Assembly (NCBI RefSeq): GCF_000743575.1
Contig: NZ_JQGC01000007.1
Coordinates: forward strand, 226,741-290,740
Length of the DNA: 64,000 bases
DNA from: Devosia riboflavina
Lineage (GTDB): Bacteria; Pseudomonadota; Alphaproteobacteria; Rhizobiales; Devosiaceae
Direction of reading: 5' to 3'
Below the pieces are notes generated by a model. The model saw only the letters and a program-made list of their open reading frames with translations. It searched no databases and was not told the origin of the DNA. Made by a program: the position numbers and the translations under genes. Positions within the stretch are counted from its first letter, which is position 1, and the number at the start of each line of letters is the position of its first letter. Positions 8,444 to 16,587 of the stretch are shown in pieces.

Positions 8444-9769
8444 TCAGCTATTGGCGGCTTCGAAGTCGCGCAGGATCTGGTTGCCGCGCTCGACAGCAGC
8501 ATCGAGCGCTTCCTTGGCCGACTTGCTGCCGGCGAGAAGGGCTTCGAATTCTTCGTCGACCACGGTACGGATTTGGGTCAGGTTGCCGAAGCGAACACCC
8601 TTGGAATTGGCCGTCGGCGTGCCGCGGGTGATCTGGTTGATGGCGACATCCGACCCCGGATTGGCTTCATAATAGCCCTGTTCCTTACCCAGCTCGTAGG
8701 CAGCGTTGGTGACCGGCAGGTAGCCGGTGAACTGGTGCCATCCTGCCTGGATTTCCGGGCTCGAGAGATAGGTGAAGAACTGGGCCACGCCCTTATAGAC
8801 TTCCGGATCCTTGCCATTGAGGGCCCAGAGCGTCGCGCCGCCGATGATCGAATTCTTGGGATCGGTGGTCACGTCGTCATAATAGGGCAGGGGCGCGAAG
8901 CCGACCTCGAAATCCTTGGCATTGTTGATCACGCCAGCGCGCGAGGCCGAGGAGTTCATGTAGATGGCGCATTCCTGCGAATAGAATTTCGGCGGAGCGT
9001 CGGCGCCACCAACCGGGCCGCCATATTCGAACAGACCCTCATCGGCCCATTTCTTCAGGTTTTCCCAGTGCTTGGTCTGTACTTCGCCATTGAAGGTAAA
9101 TTCGGTGCCGAGGCCGCCGAAGCCGTTTTCCAGCGTGCCGTAGGGCTGGTCGTGGATGGCCGAGAGATTTTCGAGCTGGATCCAGCTCACCCAGCCGGTA
9201 GTGAAGCCGCAGGGAGCGGCGCCCGATTCAACGATCTTTTTTGAGAATTCTTCGACTTCGGCCCAGGTCTTGGGCGCTGTTTCGCGGTCGAGACCGGCTT
9301 TTTCGAAAACGTCCTTGTTGTAATACATGATGGGCGTCGACGAATTGAACGGCATGGACAGGATGTTGCCGTCTGTATCCGAATAATAGCCCGTCACGGG
9401 AGCCAGGAAACCCGACGGGTCCCACGGTTCGCCATTGTCGGCCATGAGCTGGTAGACCGGATAGACGGCGCCCTTGGCGGCCATCATGGTGCCGGTGCCC
9501 ACTTCGAAAACCTGTACGATGGCCGGCTGTTCATTCGCGCGGAAGGCGGCGATGGCGGCGGTCAGGGTTTCGGGATAGCTGCCCTTATAGGTCGGGATGA
9601 CCTTGAACTCGGTTTGGCTGGCATTAAAGCCGTTGGCGATTTCCTCGAGCTTCTTGCCGAGCTCGGCGTCCATGGCATGCCACCATGCAATCTCGGTCTG
9701 TGCAGCGACCGGGGCGGCCGAAAGAACGGCAGCCAGGCCCGCAGACAGGAACAAAACGTTCTTGAACAT
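8444..9769 (-). CDS. ugpB: sn-glycerol-3-phosphate ABC transporter substrate-binding protein UgpB
   Basis: 441-residue periplasmic protein from ATG 9769, preceded by AGGGAGTGAG. A signal peptide (MFKNVLFLSAGLAAVLSAAPVAAQ) is followed by TEIAWWHAMDAELGKKLEEIANGFN. The mature chain tracks enteric UgpB closely: PTYKGSYPETLTAAIAAFR, QVFEVGTGTMMAAKGAV, PFNSSTPIMYYNKD, IIGGATLWAL, WHQFTGYLPVT and VERGNQILRDFE. It binds glycerol-3-phosphate or glycerophosphocholine for UgpAEC. It is first gene of the operon; two GlpR-like palindromes lie upstream. Confidence 0.96.
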   Translation of the reverse strand: MFKNVLFLSAGLAAVLSAAPVAAQTEIAWWHAMDAELGKKLEEIANGFNASQTEFKVIPTYKGSYPETLTAAIAAFRANEQPAIVQVFEVGTGTMMAAKGAVYPVYQLMADNGEPWDPSGFLAPVTGYYSDTDGNILSMPFNSSTPIMYYNKDVFEKAGLDRETAPKTWAEVEEFSKKIVESGAAPCGFTTGWVSWIQLENLSAIHDQPYGTLENGFGGLGTEFTFNGEVQTKHWENLKKWADEGLFEYGGPVGGADAPPKFYSQECAIYMNSSASRAGVINNAKDFEVGFAPLPYYDDVTTDPKNSIIGGATLWALNGKDPEVYKGVAQFFTYLSSPEIQAGWHQFTGYLPVTNAAYELGKEQGYYEANPGSDVAINQITRGTPTANSKGVRFGNLTQIRTVVDEEFEALLAGSKSAKEALDAAVERGNQILRDFEAANS

Positions 9770-9853
9770 TCTCACTCCCTTTATGTTTTGGCCGAGGCCT
9801 CCCCGCCTCGTGCTGTCCGAATTGGTAACAGCGGAACGCGCGTTTGCAACAGA

Positions 9854-9875
9854 AAAATGTTCAAATGAACATTTT
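9854..9875. promoter_or_regulatory. GlpR-like operator palindrome upstream of ugpB
   Basis: Perfect inverted repeat with 10-bp arms: AAAATGTTCA (9854-9863) and TGAACATTTT (9866-9875), two bases apart. It is 85 bp before ugpB. The ATGTTC/GAACAT half-sites resemble those of GlpR, and the DeoR-family protein at 3967-4740 is the likely ligand. Confidence 0.7.
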
Positions 9876-9999
9876 GGATGGCGCGAATGATCAAGGTTGC
9901 ATCGCAAACTGGTCCAAATTGCTTGATATCATTGGCTATGGACAATTTTTCTGATCACCAGATTTTGCACCCGATTGCATCGAGCTGTTGCGCCTCAAC

Positions 10000-10013
10000 T
10001 GTTCATGTGAACA
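10000..10013. promoter_or_regulatory. second TGTTCA-N2-TGAACA palindrome
   Basis: TGTTCA (10000-10005) and TGAACA (10008-10013) repeat the same half-sites and the same 2-bp spacer as the site at 9854. It lies just before the Na/Pi cotransporter start, so one DeoR-type repressor may control both divergent units, or may loop between the sites. Confidence 0.65.
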
Positions 10014-10053
10014 TGATGGCGACTCGAAACAGAGCACGGGTAGGGGAGGCCTG

Positions 10054-11718
10054 ATGTACTTCATCATCGTCCATCTGATGGCGGCCATCGTTCTCCTGCT
10101 CTGGGCCGTGCGCATGGTGCGAACGGCGGTGGAACGGGCCTATTCCGCCCAGCTCAAGCGCACCTTGGCTCATGCCGAGCGCAGCGCGCTTTCCGCCGCG
10201 ACGGTCGGTACCGGCATGGCCGTGGCGCTGCAAAGTTCGACCGCAGTGGCCGCGCTGGCTTCCAGCTTCGCCTCGGGTGGACTTCTGGCGGGTAGCACGG
10301 GCCTGGCGCTGATGCTCGGCGCCTATTTCGGTTCTGCCCTCGTTGCCAGCGTTCTCTCTTTCGATCTGACGCTGCTCACCGCGCCGCTGATCATTTTGGG
10401 CGGCACGCTGTTCCTAAGAGCCAATGATCGGCAGATGAAACAGCTCGGCCGCATGATCCTTGGCGTCGCCTTCGTGCTGCTTTCACTTGAAATGGTGTCC
10501 GAGGCGACCGCGCCCTGGCGCGACAGCGAAGTTCTGGCCATGGCCATCGACTATCTGCGCGGCGACCCCTGGACCGGCTTTTTCGTTGCGGCCATCATCA
10601 CCTGGCTCTCCTATTCCTCCGTCGCCAGCGTCCTCGTTATCATCACATTCGGTACGGCGGGCGTGATCCCCTTCGAGGTGGCGGCTGCCCTTGTGCTCGG
10701 CGCAAATCTGGGCGGCACGCTGATTGCCTTCGGCATGACCCGTGGCGCCGATGTGCGGGCCCGACGCATAGCGCTTGGAGCGCTGCTGTTCCGCGGTGGC
10801 GCGGCTATCGTCTGTCTGATCGTTATCGAGATTCTGCAGGTCCATACTCTGGGCCTGCCGGGCAATGTCGGCCAGCAGGCAAGCCTTTTTCACTCCGCCT
10901 TCAACTTTGCTGTCATGATCCTGGGGCTGCCGCTGGTCGGTCCTGCCTCGCGCCTCCTCGAGCGCTTTGTCGGCGAAAGTGCTGCTGACGAGACGGCCGA
11001 TCTCGCCCGTCTCCGGCGGCCGGCTCTTGCTACGGCCAGCCATGGCAATGTTGACGCGGCCCTTGCCAGCGCCACGCGCGAACTCTTGCGCATGAGCGAA
11101 ATGGTGGAGGTGATGCTACAGCCGGCGATGGAAATCCTGAGGGGCGGCGATAAGACAGCCATCCGCCGGGTCAAGGCGTTGGAGCCCGAAGTCGACCGCG
11201 CCAATGCCTCGATCAAGCTTTTCCTTTCCCAACTCGACTGGGACAAGATGGATGAGGGTCAAGTGAGCCGCGCGTCCGACCTCAGTACCTTCGCCATTGG
11301 GCTCGAGCAGGCCGGCGACATCATCGCGCGACAATTGCTGCGGGTCGCCGATCAGCTCTCCGAGCGTCATCTCACCTTTTCGCCGCAAGGCTGGGAGGAG
11401 TTGCAGGATCTGCATGTCAGGGTTTTGGGCAATCTGCAGCTCGCGCTCAATGTCCTTGTCTCCGAAGACATCGAATCCGCGCGTCAGCTCGTCGCCGAAA
11501 AGGACGCCATAGGTGTTCTGGAGCGCTCCAGCATGAACCAGCATTTTGCGCGCCTGCGCAAAGGCGACCCAAACAGTTTTGAGACCAGCGAGCTGCACCT
11601 GCAGACGGTGCGGTCGCTCCGTCACATCAATTCGCTGCTGTGCGGGGTCGCCTATTCGATCCTGAGCGAGCAGGGCGAACTGCTCGGCTCAAAGCTTGCG
11701 AGAAGTCCGGGCCAATAA
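10054..11718 (+). CDS. Na/Pi cotransporter family protein with C-terminal PhoU-like domain
   Basis: 554-residue membrane protein. The ATG at 10054 has GGGGAGG four bases upstream (10043-10049). The N-terminal half carries two inverted Na/Pi-cotransporter repeats, each with the diagnostic QSS/SS motif (GTGMAVALQSSTAVAALASSF and WLSYSSVASVLVIITFGTAG). Residues from about 350 onward form helical PhoU-like repeats (VEVMLQPAMEILRGGDKTAIRRVKALEPEVDRAN). Relatives of this NptA/YjbB type export or import phosphate with Na+. It is divergent from the ugp operon and shares its regulatory gap, which suits a phosphorus-supply role. Confidence 0.9.
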   Translation: MYFIIVHLMAAIVLLLWAVRMVRTAVERAYSAQLKRTLAHAERSALSAATVGTGMAVALQSSTAVAALASSFASGGLLAGSTGLALMLGAYFGSALVASVLSFDLTLLTAPLIILGGTLFLRANDRQMKQLGRMILGVAFVLLSLEMVSEATAPWRDSEVLAMAIDYLRGDPWTGFFVAAIITWLSYSSVASVLVIITFGTAGVIPFEVAAALVLGANLGGTLIAFGMTRGADVRARRIALGALLFRGGAAIVCLIVIEILQVHTLGLPGNVGQQASLFHSAFNFAVMILGLPLVGPASRLLERFVGESAADETADLARLRRPALATASHGNVDAALASATRELLRMSEMVEVMLQPAMEILRGGDKTAIRRVKALEPEVDRANASIKLFLSQLDWDKMDEGQVSRASDLSTFAIGLEQAGDIIARQLLRVADQLSERHLTFSPQGWEELQDLHVRVLGNLQLALNVLVSEDIESARQLVAEKDAIGVLERSSMNQHFARLRKGDPNSFETSELHLQTVRSLRHINSLLCGVAYSILSEQGELLGSKLARSPGQ

Positions 11719-11820
11719 GGCGCCGGGGCGAGGACGGTTTCGAGTTTGGCCGGAGACTATCTCGCTCACGCTGAAATCCTGGCGCACCGCTAAAGCAAAT
11801 ATTCGCGCAAGATTTGTTCG

Positions 11821-12303
11821 TTAAAGCGCGATCGCCCGCGGCTGGCCCATCTGGGAAAGCGTCACGCGGCCGGCCGCCAGGTTGGCGAGAAAGCGCGAAA
11901 GATCTGGTTCGTGGGCGGCTTCCGCCGCTTCGTTCGGTGACATCCAGCGGCGCTGGCGCTGGCCTTTTTCTTTCCAGTCTTTGCGCTCGCGCGTGACTTC
12001 GAGCGGGAAGATCACGGCCTGGCCGGGCGTGCTCGATCCATCACTGAAAAGCTTGGAATAGCGATAGGAGCCAACGGCCTGCGCGTCGACACGGCCTTCG
12101 ACGCCGGCTTCTTCGAGGGCTTCCTGGCGGGCCGAGTCGGCCTCGCTAAGGCCCTTCATCGGCCAGCCCTTGGGCAGCATCCATTTGCCATTGGTGCGCG
12201 AAGTGATGAGCAATACCGAAATCGAGCCGTCATCCTCCCGCCGCCATGGCAAAGCGGCGACCTGGTGGCACAGAGCAGAACGGGCGGGCGCGGTATTCGC
12301 CAT
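11821..12303 (-). CDS. Nudix hydrolase
   Basis: 160-residue Nudix-fold protein that would hydrolyse a nucleoside-diphosphate-linked or polyphosphate compound. The Nudix region reads LPKGWPMKGLSEADSARQEALEEAGV; the usual REUxEExGU motif has Gln where Arg is typical. Such PKGWP-type proteins are common in rhizobial genomes and relate to diphosphoinositol-polyphosphate hydrolases. It stands alone between the Na/Pi carrier and the divergent TetR gene; substrate is unknown. Confidence 0.85.
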   Translation of the reverse strand: MANTAPARSALCHQVAALPWRREDDGSISVLLITSRTNGKWMLPKGWPMKGLSEADSARQEALEEAGVEGRVDAQAVGSYRYSKLFSDGSSTPGQAVIFPLEVTRERKDWKEKGQRQRRWMSPNEAAEAAHEPDLSRFLANLAAGRVTLSQMGQPRAIAL

Positions 12304-12506
12304 GAAGGTTCCCAGAACGGCATCGACTCATACTCAAATAGAGTGCGCCGCATTGCGGGAAAAGGCAATGCACACGTGTTCAATTTGTACGTTTGTGACG
12401 CATTTGCGCCTCTGGGGTGGCTTTCGGTGCCTTAGTGACCGCGTGCGCATAAGATCCGCTCGGTCGAGTACGGAACCCCCAATCCGTCAGCCTCAAAATT
12501 CAACTA

Positions 12507-12518
12507 GAGCAATTGCTC
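12507..12518. repeat. 12-bp palindrome GAGCAATTGCTC, copy 1
   Basis: A perfect 12-bp palindrome just upstream of the probable -35 box of the TetR gene. An identical copy lies at 12630-12641 inside the same gene. It could be a regulator site or coincidence. Confidence 0.45.
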
Positions 12519-12527
12519 CAAATTTGC

Positions 12528-12573
12528 TTGACGCCAGATATCGTGCGTTCTATTTGGTCTGGAGTAAATACTC
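12528..12573 (+). promoter_or_regulatory. promoter and operator of the TetR-family gene
   Basis: TTGACG at 12528-12533, a 17-bp spacer and TATTTG at 12551-12556 form a reasonable promoter. GAGTA-AA-TACTC at 12562-12573 is a 12-bp perfect palindrome at the expected transcription start, where a TetR protein would repress its own gene. Confidence 0.55.
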
Positions 12574-12587
12574 TAAACGGTGTCGTT

Positions 12588-13199
12588 ATGGCTGAGAAAC
12601 CGCGGAAAACGGGTCGACAGGGAACGCGCGAGCAATTGCTCGATGTGGCCCTGGCGCTCTTCAATGAACGGGGCAGCGCAGATGTCACCACCAATCAGAT
12701 CGCCGAGGCGGCTGGCCGCAGTCCCGGCAATCTTTATTATCACTTTCGCGATCGCGAAGAGATCGTCCGCAACCTCTTTAGCCGGCTCGTTGGCCGCTGG
12801 GCGGAAGTCTATGCGTTGCCAGAGGGCAGGGCGCCCGATCTCAGTGATATCGAACGCATGCTTGCCGGCAACTTCGCCGCCCTTTGGGAATATCGCTTCA
12901 TCTATCGCGACCTGCCGACGCTACTGCACCGCGACGAAATCTTCCGCCGCGCCTATGCCGAAACCCGCGCTGCCGGCTTTGCCAACTTTCGGAAGCTTCT
13001 CGCCTATTTCGCCGAGGCGGGGCTGATCCATCCGCCGGCATCGGGCGAGGACGCCGAAGAGCTTGCGAGCCTCTTGTGGCTCATCGGCGACTACTGGCTG
13101 CCCTTCGTGGAAGCAGGCAATGACGACTTGACCAAACAAAAGCTCGAACAAGGCATTGCGCTCTTCCGGCGCGTGCTCAAACCCTATCTCAGGACATAA
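12588..13199 (+). CDS. TetR/AcrR-family transcriptional regulator
   Basis: 203-residue regulator from ATG 12588 (MAEKPRKTGRQGTREQLLDVALALFNERG). The helix-turn-helix VTTNQIAEAAGRSPGNLYYHFRDREEIVRNLF is clear. The remainder is an all-helical ligand domain of the type seen in regulators of 13205-type membrane or lipid genes. It is followed after 5 bp by a DUF4386 protein, so the two are one transcript. A 12-bp palindrome lies between its promoter and start. The ligand is unknown. Confidence 0.9.
   Translation: MAEKPRKTGRQGTREQLLDVALALFNERGSADVTTNQIAEAAGRSPGNLYYHFRDREEIVRNLFSRLVGRWAEVYALPEGRAPDLSDIERMLAGNFAALWEYRFIYRDLPTLLHRDEIFRRAYAETRAAGFANFRKLLAYFAEAGLIHPPASGEDAEELASLLWLIGDYWLPFVEAGNDDLTKQKLEQGIALFRRVLKPYLRT
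12630..12641. repeat. 12-bp palindrome GAGCAATTGCTC, copy 2
   Basis: Exact second copy of the palindrome at 12507-12518, 123 bp downstream and within codons for EQLL of the TetR gene. Confidence 0.4.
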
Positions 13200-13204
13200 C
13201 CGAA

Positions 13205-13855
13205 ATGACCACGCTTCAGCGTTTTACCGGGCTCGCGATGATCGCGGTGCCCGTGATGTTCATGGCCGCCTTTACGGCCCTGCAAATGACTTTCGACTAT
13301 CCCGGCATCCTACGCCAACCGGCAAGCGAGATTCTGGCTGGCTTCAGCGCCGGCGGAGCAGGGCTGCTTGCTCTGTGGTATGTCTTCATGCTCTCCGCCC
13401 TGGCCTTTATTCCGGTCGGCGTGCTGAGCGGCCTGTGGCTCTGGGAACGCAATCAGGCGGCGGCCGCCTTTGCCGCGACTTTCGGCATTCTGGCCGGGCT
13501 CGTGCAAGGAATGGGGCTGTTGCGCTGGGTTATCCTGGTGCCGAGTCTGGCGCAAGACTCTGCTGATCCGGCGGTTACGCAAGCCGTCTTCGATGCCTTC
13601 CATCTCTATGCTGGTGCCGGCATAGGCGAGCATTTTGGCTATCTCTTCACCGCGCTCTGGACCATTTCGGTCGCCGCTGCGCTCTGGCATTCGCATCGCC
13701 TGGTCGCCGGGATCGGCACGGTTCTCGCCCTCGGTGTGCTCGCCGGCATGGTAGAGCCTTTTGGGTTTGCCTTGGCCGGGATTATCAATGCGGCTGCCTA
13801 TACGCTCTGGGCCGTGTGGCTAGTCGCGCTCGGCATCATCATCCTGCGCGAATGA
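13205..13855 (+). CDS. DUF4386-like integral membrane protein
   Basis: 216-residue hydrophobic protein with about six predicted membrane spans (for example LTTLQRFTGLAMIAVPVMFMAAF, ALWYVFMLSALAFIPVGVL, and a C-terminal VWLVALGIIILRE). Loop residues WVILVPSLAQDSADP and FHLYAGAGIGEHFGYLFTALWT resemble the DUF4386 family. It lies 5 bp after the TetR gene, so that regulator probably controls it. No function is established for the family. Confidence 0.75.
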   Translation: MTTLQRFTGLAMIAVPVMFMAAFTALQMTFDYPGILRQPASEILAGFSAGGAGLLALWYVFMLSALAFIPVGVLSGLWLWERNQAAAAFAATFGILAGLVQGMGLLRWVILVPSLAQDSADPAVTQAVFDAFHLYAGAGIGEHFGYLFTALWTISVAAALWHSHRLVAGIGTVLALGVLAGMVEPFGFALAGIINAAAYTLWAVWLVALGIIILRE

Positions 13856-13936
13856 TCATTCAGGGCTTTTTCCATCGATCGCGCTTGCGGCCTTGCCCCC
13901 CTTGGCCATATCGCTAGAGGCAAAAGGTGACGACAC

Positions 13937-14890
13937 ATGGCTGCGCGACAAGAGAACACTGCGACCCGGCTTGACGATGCCGCCCGCGCCGGCTGGCTCT
14001 ACTATGTCGCGGGCAATACGCAGGAAGAGATCGCCGCCAAGATGGGCATTTCGCGCCAGTCGGCGCAGCGGCTCGTCTCGCTCTCGGTCAGCGAGGGCCT
14101 GATCAAGGTTCGTCTCGACCACCCCATTGGCCGTTGCATGGATCTTGGTGCGCGCCTCAAATCGCGTTTTGCGCTCGATCTTGTGGAGGTGGTGCCCTCT
14201 GATCCTGCGAGCGACTCCACGACGATCGGGGTTGCCGAGGCCGGTGCCGCCGAGATCGAGCGCTGGCTGGTGCGGCCTGAGCCAATCACCATGGCCATCG
14301 GTACCGGCCGGACGCTGAAAGCGGCGATCGAGCAGATCCAACCCATGGAATGCCCACAGCACAAAGTCGTGTCGCTCACCGGCAATATCGCGCCAGATGG
14401 TTCGGCTGCCTTCTACAACGTCATTTTCAACGTCGCGGATACGGTGAAAGCCCGCAGCTTTCCCATGCCCCTGCCGGTTATCGCTTCCTCCGCGGCCGAG
14501 CGCGAAATGCTGCACCGGCAGCCAATGATCAAGGCGACGGTAGCTCTCGCCGCCGAGGCCAATGTCACCTTTGTGGGTATCGGCGATCTCGGCCCCAAGG
14601 CGCCGCTCTTGCTCGACAATTTCATTTCCGAAGCCGACCACAAAATGCTGCAAAAGGCCAATGCGGTGGGGGAAATCTGCGGCTGGTGCTTTGATGCCGA
14701 AGGGAGGCTCATCGAGGGCCTTATCAATGATCGCGTGGCCTCGGCGCCCATTCCGTCGCGTGAATCGAGCCTCGTCGTCGGCCTCGCCATGGGGCGTCAC
14801 AAAGCTCCGGCCATCCGCGCCGCACTCAATCGGCGCCTCGTCAACGGCGTCATTACCGACGAACGCACGGCCGAGTCGCTGCTGGCTTAG
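13937..14890 (+). CDS. SorC-family sugar-binding transcriptional regulator
   Basis: 317-residue regulator. The N-terminal helix-turn-helix (AGWLYYVAGNTQEEIAAKMGISRQSAQRLVSLSVSEGLI) leads to a large SorC sugar-phosphate-binding domain (IGVAEAGAAEIERWL, MAIGTGRTLKAAIEQI, GEICGWCFDAEG). Proteins of this kind (SmoC-like) control sorbitol/mannitol operons in rhizobia. It lies 191 bp upstream of the polyol importer; the 11-bp inverted repeat at 15013-15054 is its likely operator, and an effector polyol phosphate or polyol is inferred. Confidence 0.9.
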   Translation: MAARQENTATRLDDAARAGWLYYVAGNTQEEIAAKMGISRQSAQRLVSLSVSEGLIKVRLDHPIGRCMDLGARLKSRFALDLVEVVPSDPASDSTTIGVAEAGAAEIERWLVRPEPITMAIGTGRTLKAAIEQIQPMECPQHKVVSLTGNIAPDGSAAFYNVIFNVADTVKARSFPMPLPVIASSAAEREMLHRQPMIKATVALAAEANVTFVGIGDLGPKAPLLLDNFISEADHKMLQKANAVGEICGWCFDAEGRLIEGLINDRVASAPIPSRESSLVVGLAMGRHKAPAIRAALNRRLVNGVITDERTAESLLA

Positions 14891-15005
14891 AGACTGAGCA
14901 ATCGCCCGGCACAATTGCATTTTGCTTAAGCCTTGTCGGTACTGGCTTTCCTGAATTCTCCCTAATGTGAGGTACGTGCCGCACGATGTCGACACGTTCC
15001 CCCTA

Positions 15006-15054
15006 TTGACATATTTGCTCCGTCAGTGAACATTTGCTCATGAACGGAGCAAAT
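15006..15054 (+). promoter_or_regulatory. promoter and operator of the polyol operon
   Basis: A consensus -35 box TTGACA is at 15006-15011. ATTTGCTCCGT (15013-15023) and ACGGAGCAAAT (15044-15054) form a perfect 11-bp inverted repeat around it, and a third half-site ATTTGCTC is at 15032-15039. The array overlaps the promoter, as expected for control by the neighbouring SorC protein. Confidence 0.7.
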
Positions 15055-15081
15055 ACCCGCTTCGTCCTTGGGAGGACTTCA

Positions 15082-16392
15082 ATGAAACTGACACCCCTTT
15101 TCGTGGGCGCGATGACGCTTGCCCTCATTGGCTCGGCCTCGGCGCAGACGCTGACCATCGCAACCGTGAACAATGGCGACATGATCCGCATGCAGGGTCT
15201 GTCCAGTGCTTTCACCGAAGAAACCGGCATCGAGCTCAACTGGGTCGTGCTGGAAGAAAATACGCTACGCCAGAACGTCACGACCGACATCGCGACCAAT
15301 GGCGGTCAGTACGACATCATGACCATCGGCACCTATGAAGCGCCGATCTGGGCCAAGCAGGGCTGGCTGAAGCCGCTCGATGGCCTTGCTGCCGATGCTG
15401 AATACGATGTCGATGACCTGCTCCCCGCCATCCGCGGCGGCCTCTCGGTCGATGGCAAGCTCTATGCGGCCCCGTTCTACGGCGAGAGCTCCTTCATCAT
15501 GTATCGCACCGACCTGATGGAGAAAGCCGGCCTCACCATGCCGGAAGCCCCGACCTGGGAATTCATCGGCGAAGCAGCCCGCGCCATGACCGATCGAGCC
15601 AACGACATCAACGGCATCTGCCTCCGTGGCAAGGCCGGCTGGGGCGAAAACATGGCCTTCCTCACGGCGATGTCCAACTCCTTCGGCGCCCGTTGGTTCG
15701 ACGAAAACTGGAAGCCGCAGTTCGATTCCGAGCAGTGGAAGAACACGCTCGATACCTATCTCTCGCTGATGGCCGATGCCGGCCCGGCCGGTGCCTCTTC
15801 CAATGGTTTCAATGAAAATCTGACCCTCTTCCAGCAGGGCAAGTGCGGCATGTGGATCGACGCTACCGTCGCCGCATCCTTCGTCACCAACCCCAATGAC
15901 TCGACCGTCGCCGATAAGGTTGGTTTCGCCCAGGCACCGGACAACGGCCTTGGCAAGCGCGGCAACTGGCTCTGGGCCTGGTCCCTCGCCATCCCGGCAT
16001 CGTCGCAGAATGCCGAGGCTGCCGAGCAGTTCATTAACTGGGCGACCAGCAAGGATTACCTCGCCACCGTTGCTGAAAAGGAAGGCTGGGCCAACGTTCC
16101 CCCGGGCACCCGTACCTCGCTCTACGAAAACCCGGACTACCAAGCCGCTGCGCCTTTCGCCGCCATGACCCTGGCGTCGATCAATTCGGCTGACCCGAAC
16201 AATCCGACTGTCGATCCCGTGCCCTATGTCGGTGTGCAGTTCGTGGCCATTCCCGAGTTTGCCGGTATCGGCACCAATGTTGGCCAGCTCTTCTCTGCCG
16301 CTCTTGCCGGCCAGATGTCGGCTGCCGACGCCCTGGCCCAGGCCCAGGACGCAACCACGCGCGATATGACCCGCGCTGGTTACATCAAGTAG
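15082..16392 (+). CDS. polyol (sorbitol/mannitol) ABC transporter substrate-binding protein, SmoE/MtlE-like
   Basis: 436-residue periplasmic protein from ATG 15082, with GGGAGG upstream. A signal peptide (MKLTPLFVGAMTLALIGSASAQ) precedes LTIATVNNGDMIRMQGLSSAFTEETGIELNWVVLEENTLRQ. That opening, PFYGESSFIMYR and ICLRGKAGWGENMAFL are typical of SmoE/MtlE polyol-binding proteins. It begins an operon with two permeases, an ATPase, a polyol dehydrogenase and a kinase. A terminator-like hairpin follows it, which would keep its expression above that of the permeases. Confidence 0.92.
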   Translation: MKLTPLFVGAMTLALIGSASAQTLTIATVNNGDMIRMQGLSSAFTEETGIELNWVVLEENTLRQNVTTDIATNGGQYDIMTIGTYEAPIWAKQGWLKPLDGLAADAEYDVDDLLPAIRGGLSVDGKLYAAPFYGESSFIMYRTDLMEKAGLTMPEAPTWEFIGEAARAMTDRANDINGICLRGKAGWGENMAFLTAMSNSFGARWFDENWKPQFDSEQWKNTLDTYLSLMADAGPAGASSNGFNENLTLFQQGKCGMWIDATVAASFVTNPNDSTVADKVGFAQAPDNGLGKRGNWLWAWSLAIPASSQNAEAAEQFINWATSKDYLATVAEKEGWANVPPGTRTSLYENPDYQAAAPFAAMTLASINSADPNNPTVDPVPYVGVQFVAIPEFAGIGTNVGQLFSAALAGQMSAADALAQAQDATTRDMTRAGYIK

Positions 16393-16407
16393 ACCTCCCG
16401 ACGACTG

Positions 16408-16450
16408 CCGCCCGACCGATTGATCCCCTCTATCGGCCGGGCGGATTTTT
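16408..16450 (+). terminator. hairpin with U-run after the polyol-binding-protein gene
   Basis: CCGCCCGACCGAT (16408-16420) pairs with ATCGGCCGGGCGG (16432-16444) with one mismatch, and ATTTTT follows. This is a good intrinsic terminator or attenuator inside the operon. Confidence 0.75.
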
Positions 16451-16468
16451 CCACCAATTTTCCGAAGA

Positions 16469-16555
16469 CCTCATGGTGAGCCTGTCGAACCACGAGGTCG
16501 GGCATGCAGAAGACCGAGTGCCACGCCCTCGCCCTTCGACAAGCTCAGGATGAGG
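16469..16555. repeat. imperfect inverted repeat (GAGCCTGTCGAA / TTCGACAAGCTC)
   Basis: CCTCATGGTGAGCCTGTCGA at the left is mirrored by TTCGACAAGCTCAGGATGAG at the right, leaving a short spacer. This resembles the widespread alphaproteobacterial intergenic palindromic repeats whose core reads CCTTCGACAAGCTCAGG. It lies between the terminator and the first permease gene. Confidence 0.7.
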
Positions 16556-16587
16556 TCTACTGGAACTTCCTTCGCCGCGAGGAAAGA

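Noticed and set aside
13856..14995. Long antisense open frame (379 codons) opposite the SorC gene
   Set aside because: It is low-complexity, has no ribosome site or recognisable domain, and mirrors an evident real gene.
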